The notes under the pieces were generated by a model, which was given only the letters and a program-made list of their open reading frames with translations, was not told the origin of the DNA and did no database searches. Of a stretch of DNA of 64,000 nt, positions 1 to 8,656 are shown piece by piece. The stretch is from Klenkia soli (GTDB lineage Bacteria; Actinomycetota; Actinomycetes; Mycobacteriales; Geodermatophilaceae), in the NCBI RefSeq assembly GCF_900103975.1, contig NZ_FNIR01000019.1:1-64000 (forward strand). Reading direction: 5' to 3'. The number at the start of each line of letters is the position of its first letter. The first letter of the stretch is position 1. The position numbers were made by a program, and so were the translations under genes.

Positions 1-441
1 GATGCGCCCGTCGGCCAACGCGTGCCACACCACCGGGAACTGCCGCACCAGCGCCAGGTCGTCGTCCACGAGGTAGCGGGCGGAGGCCACGGACATGTTC
101 AGCAGGACCGCCACCTCGTCGGGCAGGAAGTCATCCGCCGCCTGCAGCGACGGGTCATCGACATCGGCGTCCGGGCGGGTGTCGGTGCGGGCACCGGGGG
201 CGAACGGCAACGGCTGTCGAGCACCGAGGGTGGCCTTGCGCTCGATCAACCCCGCCCGGTACGCGGCCAGCGCGGACATCTGCCGGTGCACCGAGGCGAG
301 CTCGGCATCCAGCTCGACGCCCTCCAGGCCAGCCGAGGCCGCCAGCCCGGTCAACCGCGGCAGCACCACCGGACCCTCATCACGGACAGCAGACAGGCGC
401 GGGGTGACCTCCACCCAGAACCGCTCCGCCGTCGCCGTCAT
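1..441 (-). CDS. DUF222 / 13E12-repeat HNH endonuclease, N-terminal part
   Basis: Only the first 147 codons are present, because the gene runs off the left edge of the window. The visible protein begins MTATAERFWVEV and carries the helical DUF222 region. It includes a segment DEVAVLLNMS followed by VWHALADGRI, which is typical of the 13E12 repeat family. Members usually end in an HNH nuclease domain, which would lie outside this window. The family is multicopy and recombination-prone in Actinobacteria, and its cellular role is uncertain. The ATG start (complement of 439-441) has only a weak ribosome binding site. The family call rests on motif resemblance. Confidence 0.7.
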   Translation of the reverse strand, partial: MTATAERFWVEVTPRLSAVRDEGPVVLPRLTGLAASAGLEGVELDAELASVHRQMSALAAYRAGLIERKATLGARQPLPFAPGARTDTRPDADVDDPSLQAADDFLPDEVAVLLNMSVASARYLVDDDLALVRQFPVVWHALADGRI

Positions 442-607
442 GGACCCAGTCCACCAGAGGGGTACGACAATTCCGGGACCACGGCCAGGCTGCTGAGCAG
501 GGGATTCTCCGCGATCCAGCACTCACCGGCCGTGACGACGACCGACGTCGGTGGGCCCACACCGACGCCGGTGCGCCCCGAGCGGTGGCCCGCCGGCCAG
601 GTGCAAC

Positions 608-634
608 GGTTTGTGAATCCCCGGCGCAGGGGAC
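608..634 (+). promoter_or_regulatory. possible stress-sigma (SigB/SigF-like) promoter
   Basis: GGTTT at 608-612 and GGGGAC at 629-634 are separated by 16 bp. This resembles the GTTT / GGGTAY pattern of alternative stress sigma factors, with a mismatch in the -10 half. It lies 40 bp upstream of the small acidic protein gene. In high-GC DNA a chance match is quite possible. Confidence 0.2.
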
Positions 635-674
635 GAACCCTCCGAACGTCCGTCGACGAAGGGTCCAGAACGCC

Positions 675-860
675 ATGAGCAAGCACAGCGTCGAGTCGCA
701 CAGCGTCGAGACCCACACCGAAGCGGCCGGCGAGGGGATCAGCGACCGCGAGATGGTCGAGACCGTCGCCGAGCAGACCGACAGCGCGTCGGAGAACGCC
801 CAGAACGCCGGCAAGGACTGGGACGGCGACCCCTCGCAGGCCCCCGACCCGACCGAGTAG
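675..860 (+). CDS. small acidic hydrophilic protein, 61 aa
   Basis: The 61-residue protein begins MSKHSVESHSV and ends in a D/P/E-rich tail. It has no membrane segment, no cysteine and no recognisable domain, and looks intrinsically disordered. The ATG at 675 is preceded by a GAAGGG ribosome binding site. An in-frame upstream GTG at 585 would add a basic region unlike the rest, so the downstream start is preferred. It converges on the transporter gene, with 3 bp between the stops. Function is unknown. A possible stress promoter lies upstream. Confidence 0.55.
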   Translation: MSKHSVESHSVETHTEAAGEGISDREMVETVAEQTDSASENAQNAGKDWDGDPSQAPDPTE

Positions 861-863
861 GGA

Positions 864-2141
864 TCAGGCCCGCGACGGCTCCGGCAGGACGACGTCGCGG
901 GCCGCCCCCCACCCGGCCCAGGCCATCGGCAGCAGCAGCACGAGCAGCACCCCGATCGACCACGACCACCCGCCCGTGGCGTCGTGCAGCGCGCCGAGCA
1001 CCACGGGGCCGGCAGCGGCCACCAGGTACCCCAGGCACTGGGCCACCCCGCCCAACCGCGCGGCGGTGAGGGGGGTGGCGCTGCGCAGCACGACCAGCGT
1101 CAGCCCGAGGGCGAACCCGCCGCCCTGTGCCACCCCGAACAGCGACACCCACACGACGGTCCCGGTCGTGGGCAGGAGGAGCAGCCCGCCCAGGCCCACG
1201 GCGTAGCAGGTCAGCGCGATCACGACCAGCGGCCGCTGACCCCGCCCGCGCAGCTGCAGCCGGCCGGCCACCGTGGGGCCGAGGAAGGCGCCCACCGCGC
1301 CGGTGACCGTGGTCAGCGCCAGCAGCAGCCCGCCCTCGGCGACCGGCAACCCGGCGTCGGCCAGCAGCGTGGGCAGCCAGGCCGCCAGCGCGTAGAACTG
1401 CGTGCTCTGCATGCCCAGGAACAGCGTGACCCGACGGGCCAGGCCGTGCCGCAGCAGGCCCCACGAGCCCCCCGGCGCGGCGACCGCGCCCCGGGCCGCC
1501 CGGCCGGTGCCGGCCACGGGCAGCCACACGGCCAGCGCCAGGACGGCGAGCACGCCCCACAGCGCCAGCGCCCCCCGCCAGTCCAGCCCGAGGGCCGTGC
1601 CCAGCGGCACGGTGAAGGCCGCGGCGACCCCGGCCCCGACGTTGAGCGCCGCCGAGTAGACGCCCATCACCAGGCCCGGTTCGGCGAACTCGCGCTTCAC
1701 GTAGGCCGGCACCAGCACGTTGGCGATCGCGATGGCCCCGCCGGCGACGACCGTGCCGCCGTACAGGGCCGCGACCGGGTCCAGCAGCCGCAGCGCGGTC
1801 CCGACGGTCAGCAGCACCAGCGACGCGGCCACCGCCGTCTCGAGGCCGACCTTCCGGGCCAGTCGTGGGGCCACCGGGGCGAAGGCCCCGAAGCAGAGCA
1901 CCGGCAGCGAGGTGAGCAGGCCGCCCAGCGTGCTGGACAGCCCGGTGTCGGCGCGCAGGGCGCCCAGCACCGGGGCGACCCCGACCAGGGCCGGCCGCTG
2001 GTTCAGCGCGACCACGACGACGGCGACGAGCAGGGCCCACCGCGTGACGCGGGTGCCGGCAGCCGGTGCAGCGCCCGTGGAACCCACCTCAGCAGCAGAC
2101 CACGAGCAGTCGCCGGGCCGGTGCTCCGGGGTGGGTGGCAC
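864..2141 (-). CDS. MFS transporter, CynX/NimT family
   Basis: A major facilitator permease of about 425 residues with roughly twelve hydrophobic segments. The motif ALNQRPALVGVAPVL near the first helix is characteristic of the CynX (cyanate) / NimT (nitroimidazole) branch. The substrate cannot be told from sequence. The start is uncertain: TTG at 2150 or GTG at 2141 both fit, and neither has a good ribosome binding site. It is divergent from the molybdenum hydroxylase operon, and the 120-bp gap probably holds both promoters. A shared function with that operon is not demonstrated. Confidence 0.8.
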   Translation of the reverse strand: MPPTPEHRPGDCSWSAAEVGSTGAAPAAGTRVTRWALLVAVVVVALNQRPALVGVAPVLGALRADTGLSSTLGGLLTSLPVLCFGAFAPVAPRLARKVGLETAVAASLVLLTVGTALRLLDPVAALYGGTVVAGGAIAIANVLVPAYVKREFAEPGLVMGVYSAALNVGAGVAAAFTVPLGTALGLDWRGALALWGVLAVLALAVWLPVAGTGRAARGAVAAPGGSWGLLRHGLARRVTLFLGMQSTQFYALAAWLPTLLADAGLPVAEGGLLLALTTVTGAVGAFLGPTVAGRLQLRGRGQRPLVVIALTCYAVGLGGLLLLPTTGTVVWVSLFGVAQGGGFALGLTLVVLRSATPLTAARLGGVAQCLGYLVAAAGPVVLGALHDATGGWSWSIGVLLVLLLPMAWAGWGAARDVVLPEPSRA

Positions 2142-2270
2142 TGAGTGCAACTCGCGTGCGACCTGGGGTGGTCCCGCTCACAACCATCGTGCGACAGTGA
2201 CCGGGAGCACCCTGCCGGGATCCGTCCGGCACGGCGCGTTCCACCCGTCGTCCATCACGGAAGCGAGCGC

Positions 2271-4559
2271 ATGAGCATCCTCGGCACCAGGGTCGTCCGC
2301 ACGGAGGACCCCCTCTTCCTCACCCGTGGGGCGGTCTACACCGACGACCTCACCGACGAGCGCCTCACCGGCGCGCTGCACGCCACCTTCGTGCGGTCCA
2401 CCGTCGCCCACGGCACCGTCACCGAGGTCGACGCCTCGGCCGCCCGGGAGGCCCCCGGCGTCGTCGCGGTCTACACCGCCGAGGACCTCGGCGACCTGCA
2501 GCCGGTGCCCCCGCCGCTGCCGTTCCTCGACGCCGGCTTCTCCCGGCCGTGGCTGGTGCCCGTGGGCGGGCGCGTCCACTTCGTGGGTGACCTGGTCGCC
2601 GTCGTCCTCACCGAGGAGCGCTACCAGGGCGAGGACGCCGCGGAGGCCGTGGTCGTCGACGTCGACCCGCTGCCGGCCGTCGTCGGCACCGCCGCCGCGG
2701 CCACCGACGAGACCGTGCTGTTCCCCGAGGTGGGCACCAACAAGGTCGCCGCCTTCGGCGAGCCGGCCCCCGACGACTTCTTCGCCGACTGCGAGGTCGT
2801 GGTCACCCGGGCCATCGCCAACCAGCGCGTGGCCGCAGCCCCGCTCGAGACCCGGGCGGCCTCGGCCGCCTGGGGCGAGGACGGCCGGGTCACCATCTGG
2901 TGCACCAACCAGGGCGCCCAGCAGGCCAAGGGCCAGATCGCCGGCTGGCTCGGCCTCGACGCCGAGAAGGTCCACCTGATCACCCCCGACGTCGGCGGCG
3001 GCTTCGGCGCGAAGATCGGCGCCGACCAGGAGTACGCCTTCGTCGCCTGGCTGGCCCAGCAGGCCGGCCGGCCGGTGCGCTGGACCGAGAGCCGCTCGGA
3101 GAACATGACCGGCATGCTCCAGGGCCGCGCCCAGGACCAGGTCATCACCATCGGCGGTGACCGCGACGGCACCGTCAAGGCGTACAGCCTGGTCGTGCAG
3201 CAGGACTGCGGCGCCTACCCGCGCATCGGCACCGTGCTGCCCACCCTCACGATGCTGATGGCCGCTGCGGTCTACGACATCCCGAAGGTGCACGCGCAGG
3301 CCACCTGCTACGCCACCAACGGCACCTCGATCGGGGCCTACCGCGGCGCCGGCCGGCCCGAGGCCACCGCCGCCGCCGAGCGGGCGATGGACCTCTTCGC
3401 CGCCGAGATCGGCATGGACCCCGCCGACGTCCGGCGGAAGAACTTCATCCCGGCCTTCACCGAGCCGTTCACCACCGCCTCGGGCGCCACCTACGACAGC
3501 GGCGACTACACCGCGGCGCTGGACCGGGTGCTCGAGGCGGCCGGCTACGCCGACCTGCGGGCCGAGCAGGCCCGCCGCCGCGAGCGCGGCGACGCCCGGC
3601 AGCTGGGCATCGGGATCTCGGCCTACGTCGAGATCACCGGCGCCGACTCCGGCCACGGCACGTCGGAGAACGCCGAGCTCGAGGTGCACCCGGACGGGAC
3701 GGCGACCGTGCTCACCGGCACCTCGCCGCACGGCCAGGGCCACGCCACCACGTGGGCGATGCTGGCCAGCGAGCAGCTGGGCATCCCGGTCGAGAAGATC
3801 ACCGTGCTGCACGGCGACACCGACCGCATCCCCGACGGCGGCGGCACCATGGGCTCCCGGTCGCTGCAGCAGGGCGGCGCCGCGGTGCACCAGGCCGCGG
3901 TCGAGCTGGTCGAGGTGGCCCGCAAGCGGGCCGCCGAGCTGCTCGAGGCCAACCCCGACGACCTCGAGGTCGACCTGGCCAACGCCGGGCTGAGCGTCAA
4001 GGGCACCCCGGGCACCGGCATCACCTGGGCCCAGCTGGCCGCCGACGAGCAGCTGATCGTGCAGACCACGTTCACCGCGAACGCACCGACGTTCCCGTTC
4101 GGGGCGCACGTGGCGGTGGTCGAGACCGACGTCGAGTCGGGCAAGGCCGTGGTCACCCGGCTGGTCACCGTCGACGACGCCGGCACGATCATCAACCCGC
4201 TGCTGGCCGAGGGCCAGCGGCACGGCGGCATCGCCCAGGGCGTGGGCCAGGCCCTGCTCGAGGAGATCCTCTACGACGAGGACGGAAACCCGCAGACCTC
4301 GACGTTCGCCGACTACCCGTTCGTCTCGGCCACCGAGCTGCCCAGCTTCGAGCTGGTCGAGATGGCCACGCCCACCCCGATGAACCCGCTCGGGGCCAAG
4401 GGCATCGGCGAGGCCGGCACCATCGGCTCCACCCCGGCGGTGCAGTCCGCCGTCGTCGACTCGGTCGCCCACCTCGGCGTCCGGCACGTCGACATGCCCG
4501 CCACCTCCATGCGGGTCTGGAAGGCCATCCGCGAAGCCCAGAAGGGGAGCACCAACTGA
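2271..4559 (+). CDS. coxL: molybdenum hydroxylase large subunit, form II CoxL type
   Basis: The 762-residue molybdopterin-binding catalytic subunit belongs to the xanthine oxidase/CO dehydrogenase family. The active-site loop reads AYRGAGR at residues 356-362, the form II signature. True (form I) CO dehydrogenases have AYxCSFR with the catalytic cysteine. The glycine-rich GIGEAGTIG segment carries the conserved active-site glutamate (E714). Form II enzymes are annotated as CO dehydrogenases but their physiological substrate is debated. The ATG at 2271 was chosen because it aligns with the family N-terminus. The stop overlaps the start of the iron-sulfur subunit by one base, so the two are translationally coupled. 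Confidence 0.9.
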   Translation: MSILGTRVVRTEDPLFLTRGAVYTDDLTDERLTGALHATFVRSTVAHGTVTEVDASAAREAPGVVAVYTAEDLGDLQPVPPPLPFLDAGFSRPWLVPVGGRVHFVGDLVAVVLTEERYQGEDAAEAVVVDVDPLPAVVGTAAAATDETVLFPEVGTNKVAAFGEPAPDDFFADCEVVVTRAIANQRVAAAPLETRAASAAWGEDGRVTIWCTNQGAQQAKGQIAGWLGLDAEKVHLITPDVGGGFGAKIGADQEYAFVAWLAQQAGRPVRWTESRSENMTGMLQGRAQDQVITIGGDRDGTVKAYSLVVQQDCGAYPRIGTVLPTLTMLMAAAVYDIPKVHAQATCYATNGTSIGAYRGAGRPEATAAAERAMDLFAAEIGMDPADVRRKNFIPAFTEPFTTASGATYDSGDYTAALDRVLEAAGYADLRAEQARRRERGDARQLGIGISAYVEITGADSGHGTSENAELEVHPDGTATVLTGTSPHGQGHATTWAMLASEQLGIPVEKITVLHGDTDRIPDGGGTMGSRSLQQGGAAVHQAAVELVEVARKRAAELLEANPDDLEVDLANAGLSVKGTPGTGITWAQLAADEQLIVQTTFTANAPTFPFGAHVAVVETDVESGKAVVTRLVTVDDAGTIINPLLAEGQRHGGIAQGVGQALLEEILYDEDGNPQTSTFADYPFVSATELPSFELVEMATPTPMNPLGAKGIGEAGTIGSTPAVQSAVVDSVAHLGVRHVDMPATSMRVWKAIREAQKGSTN

Positions 4560-5062
4560 TGCAGGTCTCGATGACCGTCAACGGGCAGCAGCGGACCGAC
4601 GAGGTCGAGCCGCGCATGCTGCTGGCGCACCACCTGCGCGACAACCTGGGGCTGACCGCCACCAACATCGGCTGCGACTCGACGTCCTGCGGTGCCTGCA
4701 CCGTGATCGTCGACGGGCTGACCGTGAAGAGCTGCACGGTCCTCGCCCTGCAGGCCGAGGGCAGCGAGGTGACCACGCTGGAGGGGCTGTCCACCGACGG
4801 CGAGCTGCACCCGGTGCAGGCCGCCTTCCGCTCCGAGCACGGCCTGCAGTGCGGGTTCTGCACCTCGGGCATGGTCATGGCCGCGGTCGGCGTGCTGGCC
4901 GACAACCCGAACCCCACCGACCGCGAGGTCCGCGAGGGGCTGGAGGGCAACCTCTGCCGCTGCACCGGCTACCACAACATCGTGCAGGCGGTCCTCAAGG
5001 CCGCCGAGTCCGGTCCGGCCGCGGGCCAGGTCCCGTCGTCGAAGCAGGAGGTCTCGGCGTGA
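4559..5062 (+). CDS. coxS: molybdenum hydroxylase small subunit, two [2Fe-2S] clusters
   Basis: The 167-residue electron-transfer subunit has a plant-type ferredoxin half with C39, C44, C47 and C59. The second half holds the CGFC and CRCTGY motifs that bind the proximal [2Fe-2S] cluster. It passes electrons from the molybdenum site to the FAD subunit. The ATG overlaps the coxL stop (TGATG). Its own stop overlaps the GTG start of the next gene by 4 bp. Length and motif order are complete for the family. Confidence 0.92.
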   Translation: MQVSMTVNGQQRTDEVEPRMLLAHHLRDNLGLTATNIGCDSTSCGACTVIVDGLTVKSCTVLALQAEGSEVTTLEGLSTDGELHPVQAAFRSEHGLQCGFCTSGMVMAAVGVLADNPNPTDREVREGLEGNLCRCTGYHNIVQAVLKAAESGPAAGQVPSSKQEVSA

Positions 5063-5922
5063 TCCCCTCGCAGTTCGACTACGTGCGGGTGTCCACCGTC
5101 GACGAGGCGGTGGCGGCGCTGGCCGAGCACGGCGAGGACGCCAAGATCCTGGCCGGCGGGCACTCGCTCCTGCCGATCATGAAGCTGCGGCTCGCCGTCC
5201 CCACGGTGCTCATCGACATCTCCGGCGTCGAGGAGCTGAACTACGTCCGCGTGGACGGCGACCACGTCGCCATCGGCGCGGCCACCCGGCACCACGACCT
5301 GGAGAAGTCCGAGGTGGCGCAGGCCGAGGTCCCGCTGCTGCCGCACGTGGCCGCCCGCGTGGGCGACCCGCAGGTCCGGCACCGCGGCACCCTCGGCGGC
5401 ACGGTCGCGCACTGCGACCCGGCCTCCGACCTGCCCACCGCGCTGCTCGCGCTGGGCGCCACCGTGGTGGTCGCCGGGCCGGGCGGTCGGCGCGAGATCC
5501 CGATCACCGAGTTCTTCCTGGGCTTCTTCGAGACCGCGATGGAGGAGGGGGAGCTGATCGTCGAGCTGCGGGTGCCGCGCACCGGCGCCGGCGGCTGGGG
5601 CTACGAGAAGTTCACCCGCCGCGAGAACGACTGGCCGATCGTGGCCGCCGCGGCGGTGCACCTGCCCGACGGCTCGGTGGGCGTGGCGCTGGCCAACATG
5701 GGCGGCGTCGTCCTCAAGGCCGCGGCGGTCGAGGCCGCCCTGGCCGAGGGGAAGAGCATCGAGGAGGCAGCCGAGCTGGCCGCCGAGGGCACCTCGCCGT
5801 CGTCGGACATGCACGCCGACGTCGAGTACCGCTCCCACCTGGCCAGACTGCTGACCAAGCGCGCCCTCAAGGTCGCCGCCGGCGAGACCGAGGCCAGCAC
5901 CGCGGAGTCCACCGCCGCGTAG
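5059..5922 (+). CDS. coxM: molybdenum hydroxylase medium subunit, FAD-binding
   Basis: The 287-residue flavoprotein subunit has both family FAD motifs: AGGHS at 32-36 and TLGGT at 111-115. It accepts electrons from the [2Fe-2S] subunit. The GTG start lies within the coxS stop (GTGA overlap). The operon ends here in a strong hairpin at 5932-5969. No accessory genes (coxD, coxE, coxF, coxG or molybdenum cofactor insertion genes) follow, so maturation factors must lie elsewhere in the genome. Confidence 0.9.
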   Translation: MIPSQFDYVRVSTVDEAVAALAEHGEDAKILAGGHSLLPIMKLRLAVPTVLIDISGVEELNYVRVDGDHVAIGAATRHHDLEKSEVAQAEVPLLPHVAARVGDPQVRHRGTLGGTVAHCDPASDLPTALLALGATVVVAGPGGRREIPITEFFLGFFETAMEEGELIVELRVPRTGAGGWGYEKFTRRENDWPIVAAAAVHLPDGSVGVALANMGGVVLKAAAVEAALAEGKSIEEAAELAAEGTSPSSDMHADVEYRSHLARLLTKRALKVAAGETEASTAESTAA

Positions 5923-5931
5923 GCACATGGA

Positions 5932-5969
5932 TCTCGCTCCCGGCCTGGTGACCCGGGCCGGGAGCGAGA
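5932..5969 (+). terminator. hairpin terminator of the coxLSM operon
   Basis: A 14-bp perfect stem (5932-5945 with 5956-5969) encloses a 10-nt loop, starting 10 bp after the coxM stop. There is no T-tract, as is usual for high-GC actinobacterial terminators. Confidence 0.8.
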
Positions 5970-6029
5970 CCACGGTGACCCCGAGGAGTGGGGCCCGGAG
6001 GGTCCCGCGATCGAGGGGCTCAACGGCTC

Positions 6030-6080
6030 AACGGCCGTCGGGAACGGCCGTTGGCCGCGGTGCGATCCGGAAGGATCGCA
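6030..6080 (-). repeat. type B intergenic element with terminator-like hairpins, copy 1
   Basis: Directly downstream of cysN on the minus strand lie two hairpins. One is an 8-bp stem at 6061-6068/6073-6080 with a GGAA loop. The other is a 9-bp stem at 6030-6038/6044-6052. The 19 bp at 6044-6062 are identical to 47848-47866, which also follows a minus-strand stop codon and is also next to a short hairpin. It probably acts as the cysN terminator. Confidence 0.6.
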
Positions 6081-6083
6081 GTG

Positions 6084-7376
6084 TCACAGCATCCCGGCGC
6101 CGACGGTGGCGTTGGTGGCCTCGTCGACCAGGATGAAGCGGCCGGTCGCCCGGTTGCGGTGGTAGTCGTCGACGAACAGCGGCTGGGTGGTGCGCAGGGT
6201 GACCCGGCCGATGTCGTTGAGCCCGAGCTCGCCGGCCTCCTCGTCGTGGTCGAGGGTGTTGACGTCCAGCCGGTGGTGCACGGACTTCACGACGGCGCGC
6301 ACCGAACGGGTGGTGTGCTTCAGCGCCAGCTTCTGCCGGGGGCGCAGCGGCTCGTCGGTCATCCAGCAGACGACGGCCTCGACGTCCTGCGTGACTGTGG
6401 GTGCGCCCTCGGCGCGGCAGATGAGGTCGCCGCGGGAGACGTCGACGTCGTCGGCCAGCCGGATGGTGACCGCCATGGGCGGGAACGCGACCTCCACCGG
6501 GCCGGCCGGGCCGTCGATGGCGGCGACGGTGGTGGTCAGCCCGCTGGGCAGCACCTGCACCTCGTCGCCGACCCGGAACACCCCACCGGCGACCGTGCCG
6601 GCGTAGCCCCGGTAGTCGCGGTGCGCGTCGGACTGCGGCCGGATGACGTACTGCACCGGGAACCGGGCGTCGTCGTAGTTCACGTCGCTGGCCACGTCGA
6701 CGTGCTCGAGGTGGTGCAGCAGGCAGGGCCCGTCGTACCAGGGCATCCGCTCGGACGGCGTGACCACGTTGTCCCCGGCCAGCGCCGAGATCGGGACGAC
6801 GGTGAGGTCCGGGACGTCAAGCTTCGCGGCGAAGGCGGTGAACTCGTCGCGGATGGCGGTGAAGACCTCCTGCGACCAGTCGACGAGGTCCATCTTGTTC
6901 ACCGCGACCACCAGGTGCGGCACCCGCAGCAGCGCAGCGAGGGAGGCGTGCCGGCGGGACTGCTCGAGCATGCCCTTGCGGGCGTCGACCAGCACGATCG
7001 CGAGGTCGGCGGTGGAGGCGCCGGTCACCATGTTGCGGGTGTACTGCACGTGGCCGGGGGTGTCGGCCAGGATGAACGTGCGCCGCGGGGTGGTGAAGTA
7101 CCGGTAGGCGACGTCGATGGTGATGCCCTGCTCCCGCTCGGCGCGCAGGCCGTCGGTCAGCAGCGACAGGTCGACGTGGTCGCCGCGGCTGGCCCGGGAG
7201 ATCGCCTCGTACTGGTCCTCGAACACGGCCTTGGAGTCGTAGAGCAGCCGGCCGATCAGCGTGGACTTGCCGTCGTCCACCGAGCCGGCCGTGGCGATCC
7301 GCAGGATGTCCTTGCGGGCGGTGGCGATCTCGGCGGCCGCGGCGGCCAGCTCGTCGTGGATCTCGGGGGCGCTCAC
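6084..7376 (-). CDS. cysN: sulfate adenylyltransferase subunit 1 (GTPase)
   Basis: The 430-residue GTPase powers formation of adenosine 5'-phosphosulfate from sulfate and ATP, together with CysD. Motifs are GSVDDGKST (31-39, P-loop), DTPGH (105-109) and NKMD (160-163), followed by two beta-barrel domains. There is no fused CysC (APS kinase) domain at the C-terminus, unlike mycobacterial CysNC. The GTG start has a GAGGAGG ribosome binding site 7 nt upstream. About 280 bp separate it from cysD, an unusual gap filled by an opposite-strand gene. Confidence 0.95.
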   Translation of the reverse strand: MSAPEIHDELAAAAAEIATARKDILRIATAGSVDDGKSTLIGRLLYDSKAVFEDQYEAISRASRGDHVDLSLLTDGLRAEREQGITIDVAYRYFTTPRRTFILADTPGHVQYTRNMVTGASTADLAIVLVDARKGMLEQSRRHASLAALLRVPHLVVAVNKMDLVDWSQEVFTAIRDEFTAFAAKLDVPDLTVVPISALAGDNVVTPSERMPWYDGPCLLHHLEHVDVASDVNYDDARFPVQYVIRPQSDAHRDYRGYAGTVAGGVFRVGDEVQVLPSGLTTTVAAIDGPAGPVEVAFPPMAVTIRLADDVDVSRGDLICRAEGAPTVTQDVEAVVCWMTDEPLRPRQKLALKHTTRSVRAVVKSVHHRLDVNTLDHDEEAGELGLNDIGRVTLRTTQPLFVDDYHRNRATGRFILVDEATNATVGAGML

Positions 7377-7441
7377 GCGGCCACCTCCTCGTGCTGGGGC
7401 TCGGACTGGCTGGGGACGGCGCGGGGGCGGAGGCTGGGCGG

Positions 7442-7663
7442 GTGTTCTTCGCCCCGCTGGTGCCCGGGCTGCTGGTCGTCCTGGTGGGCTACCTGGTCGG
7501 CTACGGCCTGACCGTGCTGCTCAGCCGCGGGCTGGACGCCGCGTTCGGCACCCCGCTCGGCGCCGGTGCGCCCGAGGTCGTGGGCTGGCTGCTCGGCGTG
7601 GCGCTGCTGGTCGGCCTGGTGCGCTGGTGGCTGGTCCGCAGACGGAGACGGCATCAGAAGTAG
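7442..7663 (+). CDS. small two-helix membrane protein between cysD and cysN, opposite strand
   Basis: The 73-residue protein has two hydrophobic segments (about residues 5-26 and 45-65) separated by a short loop, and ends in a basic WLVRRRRRHQK tail. GTG 7442 has GGAGG at 7429-7433, 8 nt upstream. Nearly every third codon position is G or C in this frame. The opposite-strand frame has a poorer pattern and an H/Q-rich product, as expected of a shadow. Its stop overlaps the cysD stop by 10 bp, tail to tail. No family is recognised. A rival reading, a 93-codon minus-strand ORF, is coupled by overlap to both cysD and cysN but is less protein-like. Confidence 0.5.
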   Translation: MFFAPLVPGLLVVLVGYLVGYGLTVLLSRGLDAAFGTPLGAGAPEVVGWLLGVALLVGLVRWWLVRRRRRHQK

Positions 7664-8562
7664 CCCTCCTTCTTGCGGTCCTCCATGGCGGCGTCGCTGA
7701 CCTTGTCGTCGCCGCGGGTGGCGCCGCGCTCGGTCAGCCGGGTCACCGCGATCTCGGCGATGACCTCCTCGACGGTCGAGGCGGTGGAGCGCACGGCGGC
7801 GGTCAGGTTGGCGTCGCCCACCGTGCGGTACCGGACCGACTCCCGGACCACGGTCTCGCCGTCCCTGGGCGTGATGAACTCGTTGACCGCGTAGAGCATG
7901 CCGCCGCGGTCGACGACGTCCCGCTCGGCGGCCAGGTACAGCTCGGGGATCGCGATCTGCTCCTGGGCGATGTAGCCCCAGATGTCCAGCTCGGTCCAGT
8001 TCGACAGCGGGAACACCCGGATCGACTCACCGAGGTGGATGCGCCCGTTGTAGAGGTCCCAGAGCTCGGGGCGCTGGTTCTTCGGGTCCCACTGGCCGAA
8101 CTCGTCGCGGAAGCTGAACACCCGCTCCTTGGCGCGGGCCTTGTCCTCGTCGCGGCGGGCGCCGCCGAACAGGGCGGTGAAGCCGTGCTGCTCGACGGCG
8201 TCCAGCAGCACCGGGGTCTGGATCCGGTTGCGCGAGCCGTTGGGCTCCTGCTTCACCGTGCCGGCGGCGATCGCGTCGGGCACCGAGGCCACCACCAGCT
8301 CGACCCCGAGCTCGGCCACCCGTCGGTCGCGGAACGCCAGCACCTCGGGGAAGTTCAGCCCGGTGTCCACGTGCATCACCGGGAACGGGATGCGGGCCGG
8401 GGCGAAGGCCTTGCGGGCCAGCTCGAGCATCACGATGGAGTCCTTGCCGCCGCTGAACAGCAGCACCGGCCGCTCCAGCTCGGCGGCCACCTCGCGCAGC
8501 ACGTGCACGCTCTCGGCCTCGAGCGTCTGCAGCTGGGTCAGGTGCAGGTCGGGGGTGCTCAC
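7654..8562 (-). CDS. cysD: sulfate adenylyltransferase subunit 2
   Basis: The 302-residue PP-loop ATP pyrophosphatase subunit adenylylates sulfate. The PP-loop motif SGGKDS sits at 37-42, and the C-terminus ends in the highly conserved KKEGYF. The GTG start lies 94 bp after cysQ. That gap contains a 16-bp palindrome that may be an operator. CysD and CysN form the sulfate-activation complex feeding cysteine and PAPS synthesis. Confidence 0.95.
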   Translation of the reverse strand: MSTPDLHLTQLQTLEAESVHVLREVAAELERPVLLFSGGKDSIVMLELARKAFAPARIPFPVMHVDTGLNFPEVLAFRDRRVAELGVELVVASVPDAIAAGTVKQEPNGSRNRIQTPVLLDAVEQHGFTALFGGARRDEDKARAKERVFSFRDEFGQWDPKNQRPELWDLYNGRIHLGESIRVFPLSNWTELDIWGYIAQEQIAIPELYLAAERDVVDRGGMLYAVNEFITPRDGETVVRESVRYRTVGDANLTAAVRSTASTVEEVIAEIAVTRLTERGATRGDDKVSDAAMEDRKKEGYF

Positions 8563-8607
8563 GCGCGGGTGCTCCGGGGGATCGGGGACGACGGCCTGGA
8601 CCCTCCA

Positions 8608-8623
8608 ACCACACCGGTGTGGT
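8608..8623. promoter_or_regulatory. 16-bp perfect palindrome upstream of cysD
   Basis: ACCACACCGGTGTGGT is a perfect palindrome located 46 bp upstream of the cysD GTG, in the only real gap of the thioesterase-cysQ-cysD run. This is the form expected of a dimeric repressor or activator site. The regulator is unknown. Confidence 0.4.
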
Positions 8624-8656
8624 GGGGATTCCGCCGACCAGTCTCCGGCATGCCGG

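Noticed and set aside
22-678. 218-aa + strand ORF at the left edge
   Set aside because: It is H/Q/R-rich and antisense to the DUF222 nuclease frame, which has the better protein pattern.
2178-4487. 769-aa minus-strand ORF across coxL
   Set aside because: It is a Gly/Val/Leu-rich shadow of a gene with clear molybdenum hydroxylase motifs.
2271-4559. Form I carbon monoxide dehydrogenase
   Set aside because: The active-site loop is AYRGAGR; the form I cysteine motif AYxCSFR is absent.
7373-7654. 93-codon minus-strand ORF between cysD and cysN
   Set aside because: The product is H/Q-rich and its third positions are less GC-rich than the opposite frame. It is kept only as an alternative reading because its ends overlap both neighbours.
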